Counted from the stretch's first letter, positions 45,173-55,362 are shown. The stretch is DNA of 64,000 nt from HT1-32 sp040219025 (GCA_040219025.1 JAVJTE010000020.1:310001-374000); one strand, 5' to 3'. Numbers and translations are program-made. Notes: generated by a model from the sequence alone, not told the origin.

Positions 45173-46089
45173 CCGAAGCCGCCATGACGTCGGAGATCCT
45201 GCGCCAGGGTGGAAAGACCGCATTATCCCGTGCCCTGGCCCGGGCGGAGGTAGCGGATCCGGCAGCGGAGGTTATCGATCTGCTGGATCAGGCATGGCAA
45301 CAACCACAGGCCCATGTTATCGGCCTGACCGGACCTCCGGGTGTCGGCAAATCCAGCCTGCTGGATGTCATGATCCGGGATTATCGGGCGCTCGGGAAAA
45401 CCGTCGGCGTGGTCGTCATTGACCCGTCCTCGAAACTCAGTGGCGGGGCGCTGCTGGGTGACCGTATCCGGCTGCGGCTCGACCCGGAAGATGACGGTGT
45501 TTTTGTTCGCTCTCTCTCGGCGGGTGACCGGCTGGGCGGGTTATCGGTGGCGACTTTCCCGGTTGTTGCGCTGATGCGCAGCCTGTTCGATATCGTGCTG
45601 GTTGAGACCGTCGGTGTCGGCCAGTCGGAATCCGACGTCATCGGCATTGCCGACACGGTGCTGCTCTGCATTCAGCCGGCATCCGGTGACAGCCTGCAGT
45701 TCATCAAGTCCGGTCTGGTTGAGCTGCCGCATATTCTGGTCATCAACAAGGCCGACATGGTTACAGAGGCTCGTCGCGCCAGGGCTGATGCAGAGGGTGC
45801 GCTGTCCGTGACGGGCAACAGTCGTGGCGGCTGGCACACGGGCATCGTCTCCGTTTCGGCCCGTGCCAGAACCGGCCTGCCCGACCTGAAAGCAGCAATA
45901 GCCCGGCATGCTGACTGGCTGGCAACCGGCAACCGTCTGGAACATGGCCGCAACGAACAGGCAAAGGCCTGGCTTCAGGGTGCCGTCCGCGATGCGTTCG
46001 GACGACGTGGTCTGGCTGTGCTCCCGGAGCTGACAGCAGACAAGCTCAATGCACCGTTCCGGACACGCCACTGCTTGTGCAATCCGTGA
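45169..46089 (+). CDS. MeaB/ArgK-type GTPase
   Basis: A 306-residue G3E-family GTPase. Walker A GPPGVGKSS (about 54-62), VIDPSSKLSGGALLGDRIR, the switch ETVGVGQSE and guanine-specificity NKAD are present. MeaB proteins protect and load adenosylcobalamin into methylmalonyl-CoA mutase. No mutase is in the window, so the partner is elsewhere. The C-terminal end (FRTRHCLCNP) is shorter and less helical than the usual dimerisation arm. The GTG start overlaps the ppdK stop as GTGA, an unusual partner for meaB. Confidence 0.88.
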
Positions 46090-46131
46090 TCGGACACGCA
46101 TAATGGGCCGGGCAGGTGAGCAGGAGAGCCA

Positions 46132-47760
46132 GTGGTGAGTAAGGATATCGAGAACCGTCTCGCCCGGTTGCGACAGGACTATACCGATACGATCAGTGAC
46201 AAGATCGGCATTATCACCGCGGCCTGGCAGGCGCTGCTGGGCGGGGGTGAAAAGTCTCCGGTCGTCATGGCCAATATTCGCTATCATGCCCATCGTCTTG
46301 CCGGCGGGGCCGGGTCTTTCGGCTTCACCCAGCTCGGCGCAGTAGCGTCGGGTCTGGAAGAGGCGGTAACACCGCTGCTCGAAAAACCGCGGCTGAGCAA
46401 TATTGACCATGACCGGATCAGCAAGCATATCGCCCTGTTGCGAGACGCGGCGGCCAGTATCGCCGATCCCGAGACCACGGAAGGTCCGGAGAAGCTCGCC
46501 AGTCATGTTGTCACGAACACCTTGCTGCAGGTCGGCGAACTGGATGACGACACCACGGAAGCCTTACGCAATATCGGCAGTTTTGGATATTCGGTTGTCC
46601 GCAAATCGGCTGCGGAGGTCGAGAGCGGGCTGAAGGATATCGAGAACCCGACGGCCATTCTGATCGACATTTCGCTGCTGGATTACGGGGCCGGCCTGAT
46701 CGAGAGGCTGACCGACCGGAACAACTGGCGTGCCACGCCTCCGCCGCTGATCATTCTGTCCGATCATGACGACTTCAAGTCCCGGCTGAAGGCTTTGCGC
46801 TGCGGCAGCGACGCCTTTCTGGTCTGGCCGGTTGCGGATGTTGATATCGTCGACACGCTGGACCGGCTCTCGCCGCCGTCGGGCCAGGCACCGATCCGGG
46901 TGCTGATCATTGATGACGATGCCAGTCTTGCTTCCTACTACACCATGATCCTTGAGGCGGCAGGGATGGAATGTCGCAGCATCACCGACCCGAGCGAGGT
47001 GCTGGTGGCCAGCACGGAGTTTGATCCGGAAATGATCGTCACCGATCTCTATATGCCGGTTTGCAGCGGTGACGAGATGGCCGGGACCCTGCGTCAGAAG
47101 GAAGAATTCGACGGTGTTCCGATCATCTTCCTGTCGGGAGAGTATGATATCGACGCCCAGTTTCTGGCACTGCGCCGGGGTGCCGACGACTTCCTGACCA
47201 AACCGGTCAGTGCGTCGGATCTTGTCTCTGCGGTTACCACACGCGCCCGCCGGTTCCGCAACCTCCGTGCCCGGATCAGCCAGGACAGCCTGACCGGCCT
47301 GCTGAACCACACCACCATCAAGCAGCGTCTGGAGGTTGAAATCTCGCGGACTGTGCGGACCGGACAGCCGATGTCCTTCGCGTTGATCGACATCGACCAC
47401 TTCAAGCAGGTAAACGACAGTTACGGCCATCCGACCGGCGACCGGGTCATCAAGACCCTGTCACGGATGCTGGTTCAGCGGCTGCGCAAGACCGACATTG
47501 TCGGACGCTATGGCGGCGAGGAGTTTGCCGCCGTCCTGCCCGGTGCCGATCTGGAAACCGCCCGCCGGATTCTCGATGATTTCCGTGAGAGCTTCTCGCA
47601 GGTTGCCCATAACAGTGCCGAGGGTACCTTCACCTGCAGCTTCAGTTGCGGCGTGGCCGAATTCAAATCGGAAGACCAGGACCTCACCGAACTTGCTGAT
47701 GAGGCAATGTACAAGGCAAAGCAGGCCGGGCGGAACCGGGTCGTTACCGCAGAAAACTGA
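46132..47760 (+). CDS. HPt-receiver-receiver-GGDEF diguanylate cyclase
   Basis: A 542-residue cytosolic signalling protein. Residues 1-115 are an HPt domain with H54 in HRLAGGAGSFG. Residues about 155-255 are a receiver-like domain with D179 but with W where the conserved lysine should be (FLVWPV), so it may not be phosphorylated. Residues 262-380 are a receiver with D305 and K357. Residues 385-542 are GGDEF: GGEEF (461-465), with an RxxD (452-455) inhibitory site five residues before, so a product-inhibited c-di-GMP synthase is likely. The start is GTG; a second GTG is one codon on. It lies 42 bp after meaB. Confidence 0.9.
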   Translation: MVSKDIENRLARLRQDYTDTISDKIGIITAAWQALLGGGEKSPVVMANIRYHAHRLAGGAGSFGFTQLGAVASGLEEAVTPLLEKPRLSNIDHDRISKHIALLRDAAASIADPETTEGPEKLASHVVTNTLLQVGELDDDTTEALRNIGSFGYSVVRKSAAEVESGLKDIENPTAILIDISLLDYGAGLIERLTDRNNWRATPPPLIILSDHDDFKSRLKALRCGSDAFLVWPVADVDIVDTLDRLSPPSGQAPIRVLIIDDDASLASYYTMILEAAGMECRSITDPSEVLVASTEFDPEMIVTDLYMPVCSGDEMAGTLRQKEEFDGVPIIFLSGEYDIDAQFLALRRGADDFLTKPVSASDLVSAVTTRARRFRNLRARISQDSLTGLLNHTTIKQRLEVEISRTVRTGQPMSFALIDIDHFKQVNDSYGHPTGDRVIKTLSRMLVQRLRKTDIVGRYGGEEFAAVLPGADLETARRILDDFRESFSQVAHNSAEGTFTCSFSCGVAEFKSEDQDLTELADEAMYKAKQAGRNRVVTAEN

Positions 47761-47773
47761 TCCCGGCTACCGG

Positions 47774-48640
47774 TCAGTTTCCGGCAGGGGAAATTCTCAC
47801 ATCGCCAGCTGTCATCTCGCTGGCTTCCAGCGCATCCAGCCGCAGCAGGGCCATGGCCAGATCACCGCGGCCTGAGCGGATTTCACCGACTTCTCGATCA
47901 CCGGCCATGACCGGCGTGCCCGGTTCCGGCAGATCGCCGTCAATCTGCACCCGCATCAGGCGCTTCTTGACCAGCCCGCGATATTTCGTTCGCGCCGTCA
48001 GTTCCTGGCCCATGTAACAGCCCTTGTCGAAGTCAACGCCGTTCAGCGCCTCGAAACCGCTTTCCAGCAGGGTGGCCTTTTCGACCAGCATGTCACGGCT
48101 GCCGTCGGGCAGGCCGAGCGACAGCCGCCAGCGATCGTAATCGTCAGCCGTCGCATCGGTGACCGATTGGTTGCCGGTATCCGGCACCGCACCGGCAGGC
48201 AGAATCCAGCGCAGGCCGGCATCGGCAAGGCGCGGGTCGATGAAACGGATGCCGTCGCCGTCCGGTGACGCCTGACCGGCAACCGGGCTGCTGCCCGCAA
48301 GACCGGCAGCGCCGTCCCCGAAGGCGACATGTACGGTGAGCTCTCCGGTGACATCGGTCAGCTCGACTTTCGAGCGCAGGCGATACATCCGCAGACGGCG
48401 AAACAGATCATCCCGGCGATCGCCTTCGCATTCAATCAGCAGGCTGTCACCGAGCGCTGCAATGAAGAAGTCATGCAGGAACTTGCCCTGGGGTGTCAGC
48501 AGCGCGGCATAAATGGCGCGATCCGCAGCGACCCGGCTGACGTCGTTCGAGACCAGCCCCTGCAAAAACGCAACCCGGTCCTCACCATCAATGCGCAGCA
48601 CGCCACGGTCGGGCAGACTCACCAGTTTTATCTCGGACAT
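47774..48640 (-). CDS. ygfZ: YgfZ/GcvT-domain tRNA/Fe-S maturation protein
   Basis: A 288-residue folate-binding protein. The family signature is KGCYMGQELTARTKYRG (about residue 190), with C as the key residue. YgfZ proteins take part in iron-sulfur enzyme maturation and tRNA modification. An AGGAGC ribosome site supports the ATG at 48640; an upstream in-frame ATG at 48742 would add 34 residues antisense to the glycosyltransferase 5' region. It is convergent with the diguanylate cyclase and divergent from the polysaccharide cluster. Confidence 0.93.
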   Translation of the reverse strand: MSEIKLVSLPDRGVLRIDGEDRVAFLQGLVSNDVSRVAADRAIYAALLTPQGKFLHDFFIAALGDSLLIECEGDRRDDLFRRLRMYRLRSKVELTDVTGELTVHVAFGDGAAGLAGSSPVAGQASPDGDGIRFIDPRLADAGLRWILPAGAVPDTGNQSVTDATADDYDRWRLSLGLPDGSRDMLVEKATLLESGFEALNGVDFDKGCYMGQELTARTKYRGLVKKRLMRVQIDGDLPEPGTPVMAGDREVGEIRSGRGDLAMALLRLDALEASEMTAGDVRISPAGN

Positions 48641-48754
48641 TGTCTTCCTGCTCCTGTAAATCGGGGGGATTGTCCTGTCATTCCCATAGGTGGAACGGAT
48701 GACCGGCCCTGACAAGGCTTGCCCGCCTGTTACCGGCGTCATAATAAATCACAC

Positions 48755-49804
48755 ATGCGTATCATCATGCTCGACGATTCCCTGTCTTTTGACGGCTATA
48801 CCCCGGCATCGCAGCCGCTGGGTGCCGCGGAAAAGATTTTTGCCAGCCTGGCCGGTGCCCTGGCGCAGCTTGGTCACGAGGTCAATGTGTTCAATCGCTG
48901 CGGCTTTCCGGTCCGCTGTGACGGCGCACAATGGACCCCGCTGGCGCAGGCAAACCTCAGTGACTGTGACCTGCTGATCGCCCATCGCAAGCCCTCGCTG
49001 CTGAAGCAGGCAGAGACGGCGCAGGCGAAAGCGCTGCTGGTTGCCGCACCGCCGGGATATCTGATCAGACCAAAGGCGCGGGAAGCGGTGCTCAGCACAC
49101 GCCCGCACCTGATTCTGCAAAGCCAGATGCAGGCCGATGACATCCATCACACAAGCTTTGACACAATTGCCGACCTGCCCCGGCTTGTCATGGCACCGGC
49201 GGCCCGTCCCTCCTATCTGGGGGACCGCCCGGAAACCCAGCCCGCCGGGCCTGTCGTCACCACAACGGCCCATCCGCGCCACGGGCTGACGGATATTCTG
49301 CGGCTCTGGATCGAGCGTATTGCGCCGGAGGCCCCGACGGCGGAGCTGCGGGTCTATTCCATGATGCTGAATCACGCCCTGCTGGGGGCCGATTATGACG
49401 AGGATATCTCGTCCTGTGTCGCGATGGCGCGGCTCGCCCGGGAACACCGGGTTACCGTTCATCGTCCGATGGGCGATGCCGGGATGGCCGACGAACTGTT
49501 GTCGGCGCGGCTGCATCTCCATAGCGGCAACAAGACCGACATGCTGGCGCTTGGCGTTCATGAAGCACAGGCGGCGGGGGTTCCGGTTGTCGCCCTGCCG
49601 GGTGGTGCGGTCAGCGAACGGATGACGGATGGTGAGACCGGGTTTCTGGCGCCGGATGAAGAAGCCTTCGTCAATCTTGCCCGCCTTGTTCTCAGCGATG
49701 ACAGCACTCATTCTGCTGCACTGGCTGCCGCCCGCCGGCAAAACGGGAAACGGACCTGGGAGAATGCGGCCCGGGAACTGGTCGATTTTGTGGCCAGCCG
49801 ATGA
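48755..49804 (+). CDS. Glycosyltransferase (GT4-like)
   Basis: A 349-residue protein of the GT-B fold glycosyltransferase class. It begins MRIIMLDDSLSFDG, has an N-terminal domain with PLGAAEKIF and the C-terminal VHEAQAAGVPVVALPGGAVSE block that binds the nucleotide-sugar donor. The paralogue at 51522 has a similar N-terminus (DGIRFDG, PLGGAE). It starts a rightward cluster; its stop overlaps the next ATG as ATGA. Acceptor and sugar unknown. Confidence 0.83.
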   Translation: MRIIMLDDSLSFDGYTPASQPLGAAEKIFASLAGALAQLGHEVNVFNRCGFPVRCDGAQWTPLAQANLSDCDLLIAHRKPSLLKQAETAQAKALLVAAPPGYLIRPKAREAVLSTRPHLILQSQMQADDIHHTSFDTIADLPRLVMAPAARPSYLGDRPETQPAGPVVTTTAHPRHGLTDILRLWIERIAPEAPTAELRVYSMMLNHALLGADYDEDISSCVAMARLAREHRVTVHRPMGDAGMADELLSARLHLHSGNKTDMLALGVHEAQAAGVPVVALPGGAVSERMTDGETGFLAPDEEAFVNLARLVLSDDSTHSAALAAARRQNGKRTWENAARELVDFVASR

Positions 49805-50760
49805 ACATCCTGTTCATCACATCAACCCGGATTGGCGACGGTGTGCTGTCAACCGGGCTGGTCGATCATCTCTGCCGTACCCACCCCGATGCCCGGATCA
49901 CGGTTGCCGCCGGTGAGCATGCGGCCCCGCTTTTTGAAGCAGCACCCAATGTCGAGCGGGTTATCGTCATGGTGAAGCAGCGCCATGCCGGCCACTGGCT
50001 GGGATTATGGCGCGAAGCGGTCTTTATCCGCTGGGATATGGTCATCGACCTTCGCCGCTCTGCGATTTCCTGGCTGCTGTCGGCAAGGCGACGCTATATC
50101 CTCAAACGGACCGACGAGCAGGTCCACCGGGTGCGCCAGCTGGGTGACCTGTTCGATCTGCCGGAACCCCCGGCACCCCATATCTGGACCACGGCCCGGC
50201 ATGATGACGAGGCCCGCCGGCTGATACCCGACGGGCGGCAGATCATCGCTATCGGGCCGGTGACAAACTGGCGGGCAAAGACCTGGCGGCCGGCCTGTTT
50301 TATCGAGCTGGTTGAGCGGCTGACCGGGACCGGCGGGCTGTTCCCGGATGCCCGGGTTGCGGTCTTTGGCGGACCGGACGAACGTGAGGATGCACATCCC
50401 GTGCTTGCTGCAATTCCGGTGGACCGGCGGATTGATCTGGTCGGCACCATTGACCTGCTGACCGCGGTCGCCTGCCTGAAACGCTGTGCTATCTACATCG
50501 GCAATGATTCCGCCGTCATGCATCTGGCGGCTGCCGCCGAGGTTCCGACCGTCGGCCTGTTTGGCCCCAGTAACGAACGGCATTATGCTCCCTGGGGATT
50601 TGACAGCCGCGTGGTCCGGACCAGGGAAAGTTTCGAGACAATCTTTCCGGCGGATTTCGATCACCGGACCTCCGGTAGCCTGATGGACAGCCTGACAGTC
50701 GATGCAGTCGAGACGGCGGTAAATGATCTGTGGCAGGATGTCAGGCAGCGTGCCGCATGA
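49801..50760 (+). CDS. Glycosyltransferase family 9 (heptosyltransferase-like)
   Basis: A 319-residue GT9 enzyme, which transfers heptose or a similar sugar in LPS core synthesis. The N-terminus (MNILFITSTRIGDGVLS) and the donor-site block YIGNDSAVMHLAAAAEVPTVGLFGPSNE are typical of WaaC/WaaF relatives. It is translationally coupled at both ends: the ATG overlaps the previous stop, and its TGA overlaps the next ATG. Confidence 0.9.
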   Translation: MNILFITSTRIGDGVLSTGLVDHLCRTHPDARITVAAGEHAAPLFEAAPNVERVIVMVKQRHAGHWLGLWREAVFIRWDMVIDLRRSAISWLLSARRRYILKRTDEQVHRVRQLGDLFDLPEPPAPHIWTTARHDDEARRLIPDGRQIIAIGPVTNWRAKTWRPACFIELVERLTGTGGLFPDARVAVFGGPDEREDAHPVLAAIPVDRRIDLVGTIDLLTAVACLKRCAIYIGNDSAVMHLAAAAEVPTVGLFGPSNERHYAPWGFDSRVVRTRESFETIFPADFDHRTSGSLMDSLTVDAVETAVNDLWQDVRQRAA

Positions 50761-51518
50761 CCGGGCCGACACTCTCCATCGTGATTTCCGTCCATAACGA
50801 GGAAGCCCGCCTCGACCACTGCCTGAAGCATCTGGACTTCGGTGATGAACTGGTTGTGCTGCTGGACAAATGTACCGACGGATCACGGGATATCGCCGCA
50901 GGTTATACAGACCGGCTGATTGACGGTGCCTGGGAGATCGAGGGTGATCGCCGGAATGCGGGGATTGAGGCCTGTCAGTGCGACTGGATACTGGAAGTTG
51001 ATGCGGATGAGACTGTTGGCGCGGAGCTGGCGGCTGAAATCAGACAGGTGATTGCCGCCACATCCTTCGACTGGCACGAAATTCCGGTTGATAACCATAT
51101 CGGCAACCGGCTGGTGCGCCATGGCTGGGGGGCATCCTTCGGCAAGGCCGCCTATCCCGGCCTGTTCCGGCGCGGCGTCAAGAAATGGGCCCGGCAACGG
51201 GTCCATCCGTCGCTGGAATGGTCCGGCCGGAAGGGACCGATGCTGAAGGTGCGACTGCGCCATGATGTCGACAAAAACATCTCCAGTATGATCCGCAGGC
51301 TCGATAATTATTCAACCGCCCGTGCCCGCGACCTGCGCGATGCCGGCGAAACATGGGGATCAACGGCAGGCAATGTACGGCGACTGTTTTCCCGCTTTTT
51401 CAAATGCTATATCTCGCGCAAAGGTTACCGCGAAGGCGGGTATGGTTTCCTTATTGCCGTATTCGCCGGTATGTATCCGCTGATGTCGCATCTCAAAGCC
51501 AGGCTGGAGAAGGAATAG
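50757..51518 (+). CDS. Glycosyltransferase family 2, WaaE/KdtX-like
   Basis: A 253-residue inverting GT-A glycosyltransferase. It has the VISVHNEEARLDHCLKHL start, the metal/donor motif EVDADE, and a C-terminal KGYREGGYGFLIAVFAGMYP end, which fits WaaE/KdtX beta-glucosyltransferases of LPS core. The ATG at 50757 overlaps the GT9 stop (ATGA); an upstream in-frame ATG lies inside the previous gene. Confidence 0.9.
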   Translation: MTGPTLSIVISVHNEEARLDHCLKHLDFGDELVVLLDKCTDGSRDIAAGYTDRLIDGAWEIEGDRRNAGIEACQCDWILEVDADETVGAELAAEIRQVIAATSFDWHEIPVDNHIGNRLVRHGWGASFGKAAYPGLFRRGVKKWARQRVHPSLEWSGRKGPMLKVRLRHDVDKNISSMIRRLDNYSTARARDLRDAGETWGSTAGNVRRLFSRFFKCYISRKGYREGGYGFLIAVFAGMYPLMSHLKARLEKE

Positions 51519-51521
51519 CTG

Positions 51522-52556
51522 ATGGCCCGTATCGTCATGGCCGACGACGGAATCCGCTTCGACGGCCGCGTTGCAGAAGCCTCTCCCCTTGGCGGGGCAG
51601 AATCCGCCTTTACCGCGCTGGCGGAAGAATTTGCTGCGCGTGGTCACGATGTCACGGTCTGCAACAACTGTGCCGGGGCCATCACCCACAAGGGTGTGAC
51701 CTGGCGGCCCATTGCGCAGGGTCTGCCGGATGGTCCGGACATGTATATCGCCAATCGCGGCGACAAGCTGATCGATGCCCTGCCATCTGCCCGCAAGCAG
51801 GTGTTCTGGACCCATAATCCATCGACCTACATGGTCAAGATGCGGTACATGGCGAAGCTCTGGAAGGTCAGGCCGGATATTGTCTTCATCGGCGATTACC
51901 ATGCGACGACCTATCCCCGCTGGGCGCCGGGCGGCAGGCGGCATGTCATTCCCTACGGCATTACCCGGCTGTTTCTCGATACCGGCCCGGCAGAAGATAT
52001 TCCCCCGCCCCGCGCCATCTTCACCTCGAACCCCCTGCGCGGGCTGGACTGGTTGCTGGACGTCTGGAACGAACGGATCAGGCCGCAGGTTCCGGCGGCG
52101 GAACTGCATCTGTTCTGTGGCCCCGGCACCTATGGCCAGGCGGGTATCGACAAGGCCGGGCCGATGCGCAAGGTGCTACAGCGTGCCTGGGGGATGGGCG
52201 ACAGCGGCGTCGTGCTGCGTGAGCCGGTGCGCAAGGCCGAGCTGATCGGCGAATTGCTGGCGTCACGGGTGATGCTCTATCGTGGCGATATCAACGAGAC
52301 TTTCTGTTACGCGCTGGCCGAAGCGCAGGCACTTGGCCTGCCCTGTGTGGTGCAGCCCATCGGTAGCGTCATTGAGCGGGTGATTGACGGGGAAACCGGC
52401 TATATTCGCGGTGATGATGCCGGTTTCGCAGAAGCGGCGGTCAGAATACTGACCGATGATGTGCTCTGGCGCAGCCAGCAACAGGCGTCACGCGACAAAC
52501 AGCGCCTCTGGGGCTGGCCGGAAGCAGCTGCCCGCTTCGAACAACTGCTGCCCTGA
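51522..52556 (+). CDS. Glycosyltransferase (GT4-like), paralogue
   Basis: A 344-residue GT-B glycosyltransferase. The N-terminal DGIRFDGR...PLGGAESAF and GHDVTVCNNC match the paralogue at 48755. The donor-binding half has ALAEAQALGLPCVVQPIGSVIERVIDGETGYI. It follows the GT2 gene by 3 bp and precedes a GT4 gene by 14 bp. The sugar cannot be named. Confidence 0.84.
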   Translation: MARIVMADDGIRFDGRVAEASPLGGAESAFTALAEEFAARGHDVTVCNNCAGAITHKGVTWRPIAQGLPDGPDMYIANRGDKLIDALPSARKQVFWTHNPSTYMVKMRYMAKLWKVRPDIVFIGDYHATTYPRWAPGGRRHVIPYGITRLFLDTGPAEDIPPPRAIFTSNPLRGLDWLLDVWNERIRPQVPAAELHLFCGPGTYGQAGIDKAGPMRKVLQRAWGMGDSGVVLREPVRKAELIGELLASRVMLYRGDINETFCYALAEAQALGLPCVVQPIGSVIERVIDGETGYIRGDDAGFAEAAVRILTDDVLWRSQQQASRDKQRLWGWPEAAARFEQLLP

Positions 52557-52570
52557 AAGCGGAGAAACCG

Positions 52571-53593
52571 ATGAGATTGATGCAGGCCATGGCCGGGGCA
52601 GAGTTCGGCGGCGCGGAAGAGTTTTTCGTGCGGCTGGCCAGTGCGGTTGCCCGTACGGATATTGAACAGCGCGTGCTTGTGCGCCCGGTCGGCGACCGTC
52701 TGGAACGGCTGCGGATTGCCGGCTGCGATGTACGCCCAGTAAAGTTCGGCGGTGCACTGGATATCGGATCGCGCCTCGCCTTCCGCCGTGAAACCCGTGA
52801 TTTCAAACCGGATATCGTGCTGACCTGGATGAACCGGGCCAGCCAGTTCTGCCCGAAAGGCAAATATGTGCAGGTCGGACGCCTCGGCGGTTATTACGAT
52901 CTGAAATATTACGAAAGCTGCCGGCATCTGATCGGCAACACACAGGATATTGTCGATCACATCATCGGCAAGGGCTGGCCGGCGGACCGGGCACATTACC
53001 TGCCGAACTTTGTCACGGCGGAACAGGCGGAACCGGTTGCCCGAGCGCCGCTGCATACACCGGACGGCGCACCGCTGCTGCTGGCGCTCGGCAGACTGCA
53101 TGAAAACAAGGCGTTCGATGTCCTGCTGCAGGCGCTGGCCAAGCTGCCGGATGCTTATCTCTGGCTGGCTGGTGAAGGCCCGCTGAAGGAAGACCTGCAG
53201 GCGCTGGCGGAACGCATCGGGGTGCGCCCCCGCGTCCGTTTCCTCGGCTGGCGTACCGATATGCCGGCCCTGATGGCGGCCTGCGACTATTTTGTCTGCC
53301 CGTCACGGCATGAGCCGCTCGGCAATGTGGTGATCGAGGCATGGGCCCATGGCCGCCCGGTCGTTGCCGCGGACTCCCTCGGTCCGGGCATGCTGATCAC
53401 GGAAGGTGTCAACGGCCTGCTGGCCCCGGTCGATGATGCAACCGCGCTGGCCAAGCAGATCAAGCGCCTGCTGCGTGACGATGACCTGGCCGAACGGCTG
53501 GCAACGAATGGCTGGAAGAAATACAAGGCGGAATATACCGAAAAGGTTGTCGTGGAACGCTATCGGCAGTTCTTCGAGAAGGTCATCGGCTGA
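52571..53593 (+). CDS. Glycosyltransferase family 4
   Basis: A 340-residue GT4 transferase. Typical features: AEFGGAEEFFVRL near the N-terminus, LLLALGRLHENKAFDVLLQAL at the second Rossmann domain, and the EX7E-like HEPLGNVVIEAWAHGRPVVAA donor site. These fit the RfaG/WaaG-like group. Its TGA overlaps the asnB ATG by 1 nt, which ties asparagine synthase to the cluster. Confidence 0.9.
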   Translation: MRLMQAMAGAEFGGAEEFFVRLASAVARTDIEQRVLVRPVGDRLERLRIAGCDVRPVKFGGALDIGSRLAFRRETRDFKPDIVLTWMNRASQFCPKGKYVQVGRLGGYYDLKYYESCRHLIGNTQDIVDHIIGKGWPADRAHYLPNFVTAEQAEPVARAPLHTPDGAPLLLALGRLHENKAFDVLLQALAKLPDAYLWLAGEGPLKEDLQALAERIGVRPRVRFLGWRTDMPALMAACDYFVCPSRHEPLGNVVIEAWAHGRPVVAADSLGPGMLITEGVNGLLAPVDDATALAKQIKRLLRDDDLAERLATNGWKKYKAEYTEKVVVERYRQFFEKVIG

Positions 53594-55362
53594 TGTGCGG
53601 TATCGCCGGCCAGATTCGCCGGCCGGGCGATACGGTATCGCAGGATGTCCTCGACCGCTTTGCCACGGCGCTTGCCCATCGCGGGCCGGATGGCCACGGG
53701 CAGTGGCTGGCCGGTAATGTCGGTTTCATACAGACCCGCCTCGCAATCATTGATCTGGCGACCGGCGACCAGCCGCTGCACGGACCGGGTGACACCCATC
53801 TCGTCGCCAATGGCGAGATCTATAACTATCTCGAACTTCGCGACGGGCTGGCACCGCAGGACTGGCAGACCCGCTCCGACTGCGAACCGCCGCTGATTCT
53901 GTACAACCGTGACGGGGCGGATTTTCCGGCGGCGCTGCGCGGCATGTATGCCATCGCCCTGCATGACCGGGTCAGCGGTGACGTGACCCTGTCGCGTGAC
54001 CCCTTCGGCATCAAACCGCTTTATGTAAAAACCAGCGGTGACGGCGTCAGTTTCGCCTCCGAACCGCAGGCGCTGCGTGACGGGAATGACGGTGCAGCAG
54101 ATATCGATCCGCTGAAACGCGCCGAGCTGCTGCAGCTTCAGTTCACCACGGGCAGCCAGACGATCTTCCCTGGTATTCAGCGCCTGCTGCCGGGTGAAAC
54201 CCTGACCCTCCGGGCGGGCCGGATCGTGGAACGCCGGCGAATTCCCGCCTGGCCACAGGATTGCGGACCCGCCCTGACGTCGGAAGCAGAGGCGCTCGCG
54301 GCGCTCGACGATGCGCTGATGGACAGCGTCGGGGTGCATCAGCGGTCGGACGTTCCCTACGGCCTGTTTCTGTCCGGCGGCATCGATTCGACTGCTGTTC
54401 TGGCCGCCATGCGCCGGCTGAATGACAAACCGGTTCAGGCCTATACCGCCTGGTTCCCGGAAACCGCTGCCCGTGACGAACGCTCCCATGCCCGCAAGGT
54501 TGCAGAAGCCGCAGGCGCAGAAGTGATCGAGGTCGCCTTTGGCGAGGATGATTTCTGGTCCCTGCTGCCACAGGTCGCTGCCGCACTGGATGACCCGGTG
54601 GCTGATTATGCCACCCTGCCGACCTGGAAACTCGCGGCCACGGCCCGGCAGGATCTGAAGGTTGTGCTCAGCGGCGAGGGTGGGGACGAGCTGTTCGGCG
54701 GCTATGGCCGCTATCGCCGTGCGCTGCGTCATCGCTGGCTTGGTGGCCGTCCCATGCGGGCAAGGGGGACATTCGACGGACTGGGCCTGTTACGCGCCGG
54801 CCTGACGGGCTGGCGCGACGGTATCGCCGCCAGTGAAGTCGCCGCCGGGCAACGCGATGACCTGACCCCGCTGCAGCGCCTGCAGGTGATTGATTGCGAT
54901 GACTGGCTGCCGCATGACCTGCTGACAAAACTGGATCGCTGCCTGATGGCGAATGGTGTCGAGGGGCGCACGCCCTTTCTGGATCCGGCGGTTGCTGCGG
55001 TTGCGGCACGCCTGCCCGATGCGATGAAGATACGCGGCAAACAGGGCAAGTGGCTGCTGCGCCGCTGGCTGGAACAGCAGATGCCGGAGGCCGAACCCTT
55101 TGCCCCGAAACGCGGCTTTACCGTTCCCGTGGGCGAATGGATTGCTGCAAAAGGCCGGCATCTCGGCGAGCTGGTTGCACGCCAGCCGGGAATCGGACAA
55201 ATTGCAGACCCACAGGATATCGTCCGGTTTTTTTCTTCCCTGAAACCTGAACAGGGTTTCGCTGCCTGGAGTCTGCTGTTCTATGCACTCTGGCATCGGC
55301 GGCACGGGCTGGGAATGCTGCCGGATGGTGATGTTTTTGATTTACTGGCGGAGGCTGGCTGA
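53593..55362 (+). CDS. asnB: Asparagine synthase (glutamine-hydrolysing)
   Basis: A 589-residue amidotransferase. The N-terminal glutaminase starts MCGIAGQI with the catalytic Cys2 and has HRGPDGHG and NGEIYNY; the synthetase half has the PP-loop LSGGIDSTAVLA and GEGGDELFGGYGRY. AsnB-type proteins inside polysaccharide clusters can amidate sugar acids rather than make asparagine. Its 1-nt overlap with the last glycosyltransferase gene suggests this possibility, but the sequence cannot decide. Confidence 0.95.
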   Translation: MCGIAGQIRRPGDTVSQDVLDRFATALAHRGPDGHGQWLAGNVGFIQTRLAIIDLATGDQPLHGPGDTHLVANGEIYNYLELRDGLAPQDWQTRSDCEPPLILYNRDGADFPAALRGMYAIALHDRVSGDVTLSRDPFGIKPLYVKTSGDGVSFASEPQALRDGNDGAADIDPLKRAELLQLQFTTGSQTIFPGIQRLLPGETLTLRAGRIVERRRIPAWPQDCGPALTSEAEALAALDDALMDSVGVHQRSDVPYGLFLSGGIDSTAVLAAMRRLNDKPVQAYTAWFPETAARDERSHARKVAEAAGAEVIEVAFGEDDFWSLLPQVAAALDDPVADYATLPTWKLAATARQDLKVVLSGEGGDELFGGYGRYRRALRHRWLGGRPMRARGTFDGLGLLRAGLTGWRDGIAASEVAAGQRDDLTPLQRLQVIDCDDWLPHDLLTKLDRCLMANGVEGRTPFLDPAVAAVAARLPDAMKIRGKQGKWLLRRWLEQQMPEAEPFAPKRGFTVPVGEWIAAKGRHLGELVARQPGIGQIADPQDIVRFFSSLKPEQGFAAWSLLFYALWHRRHGLGMLPDGDVFDLLAEAG

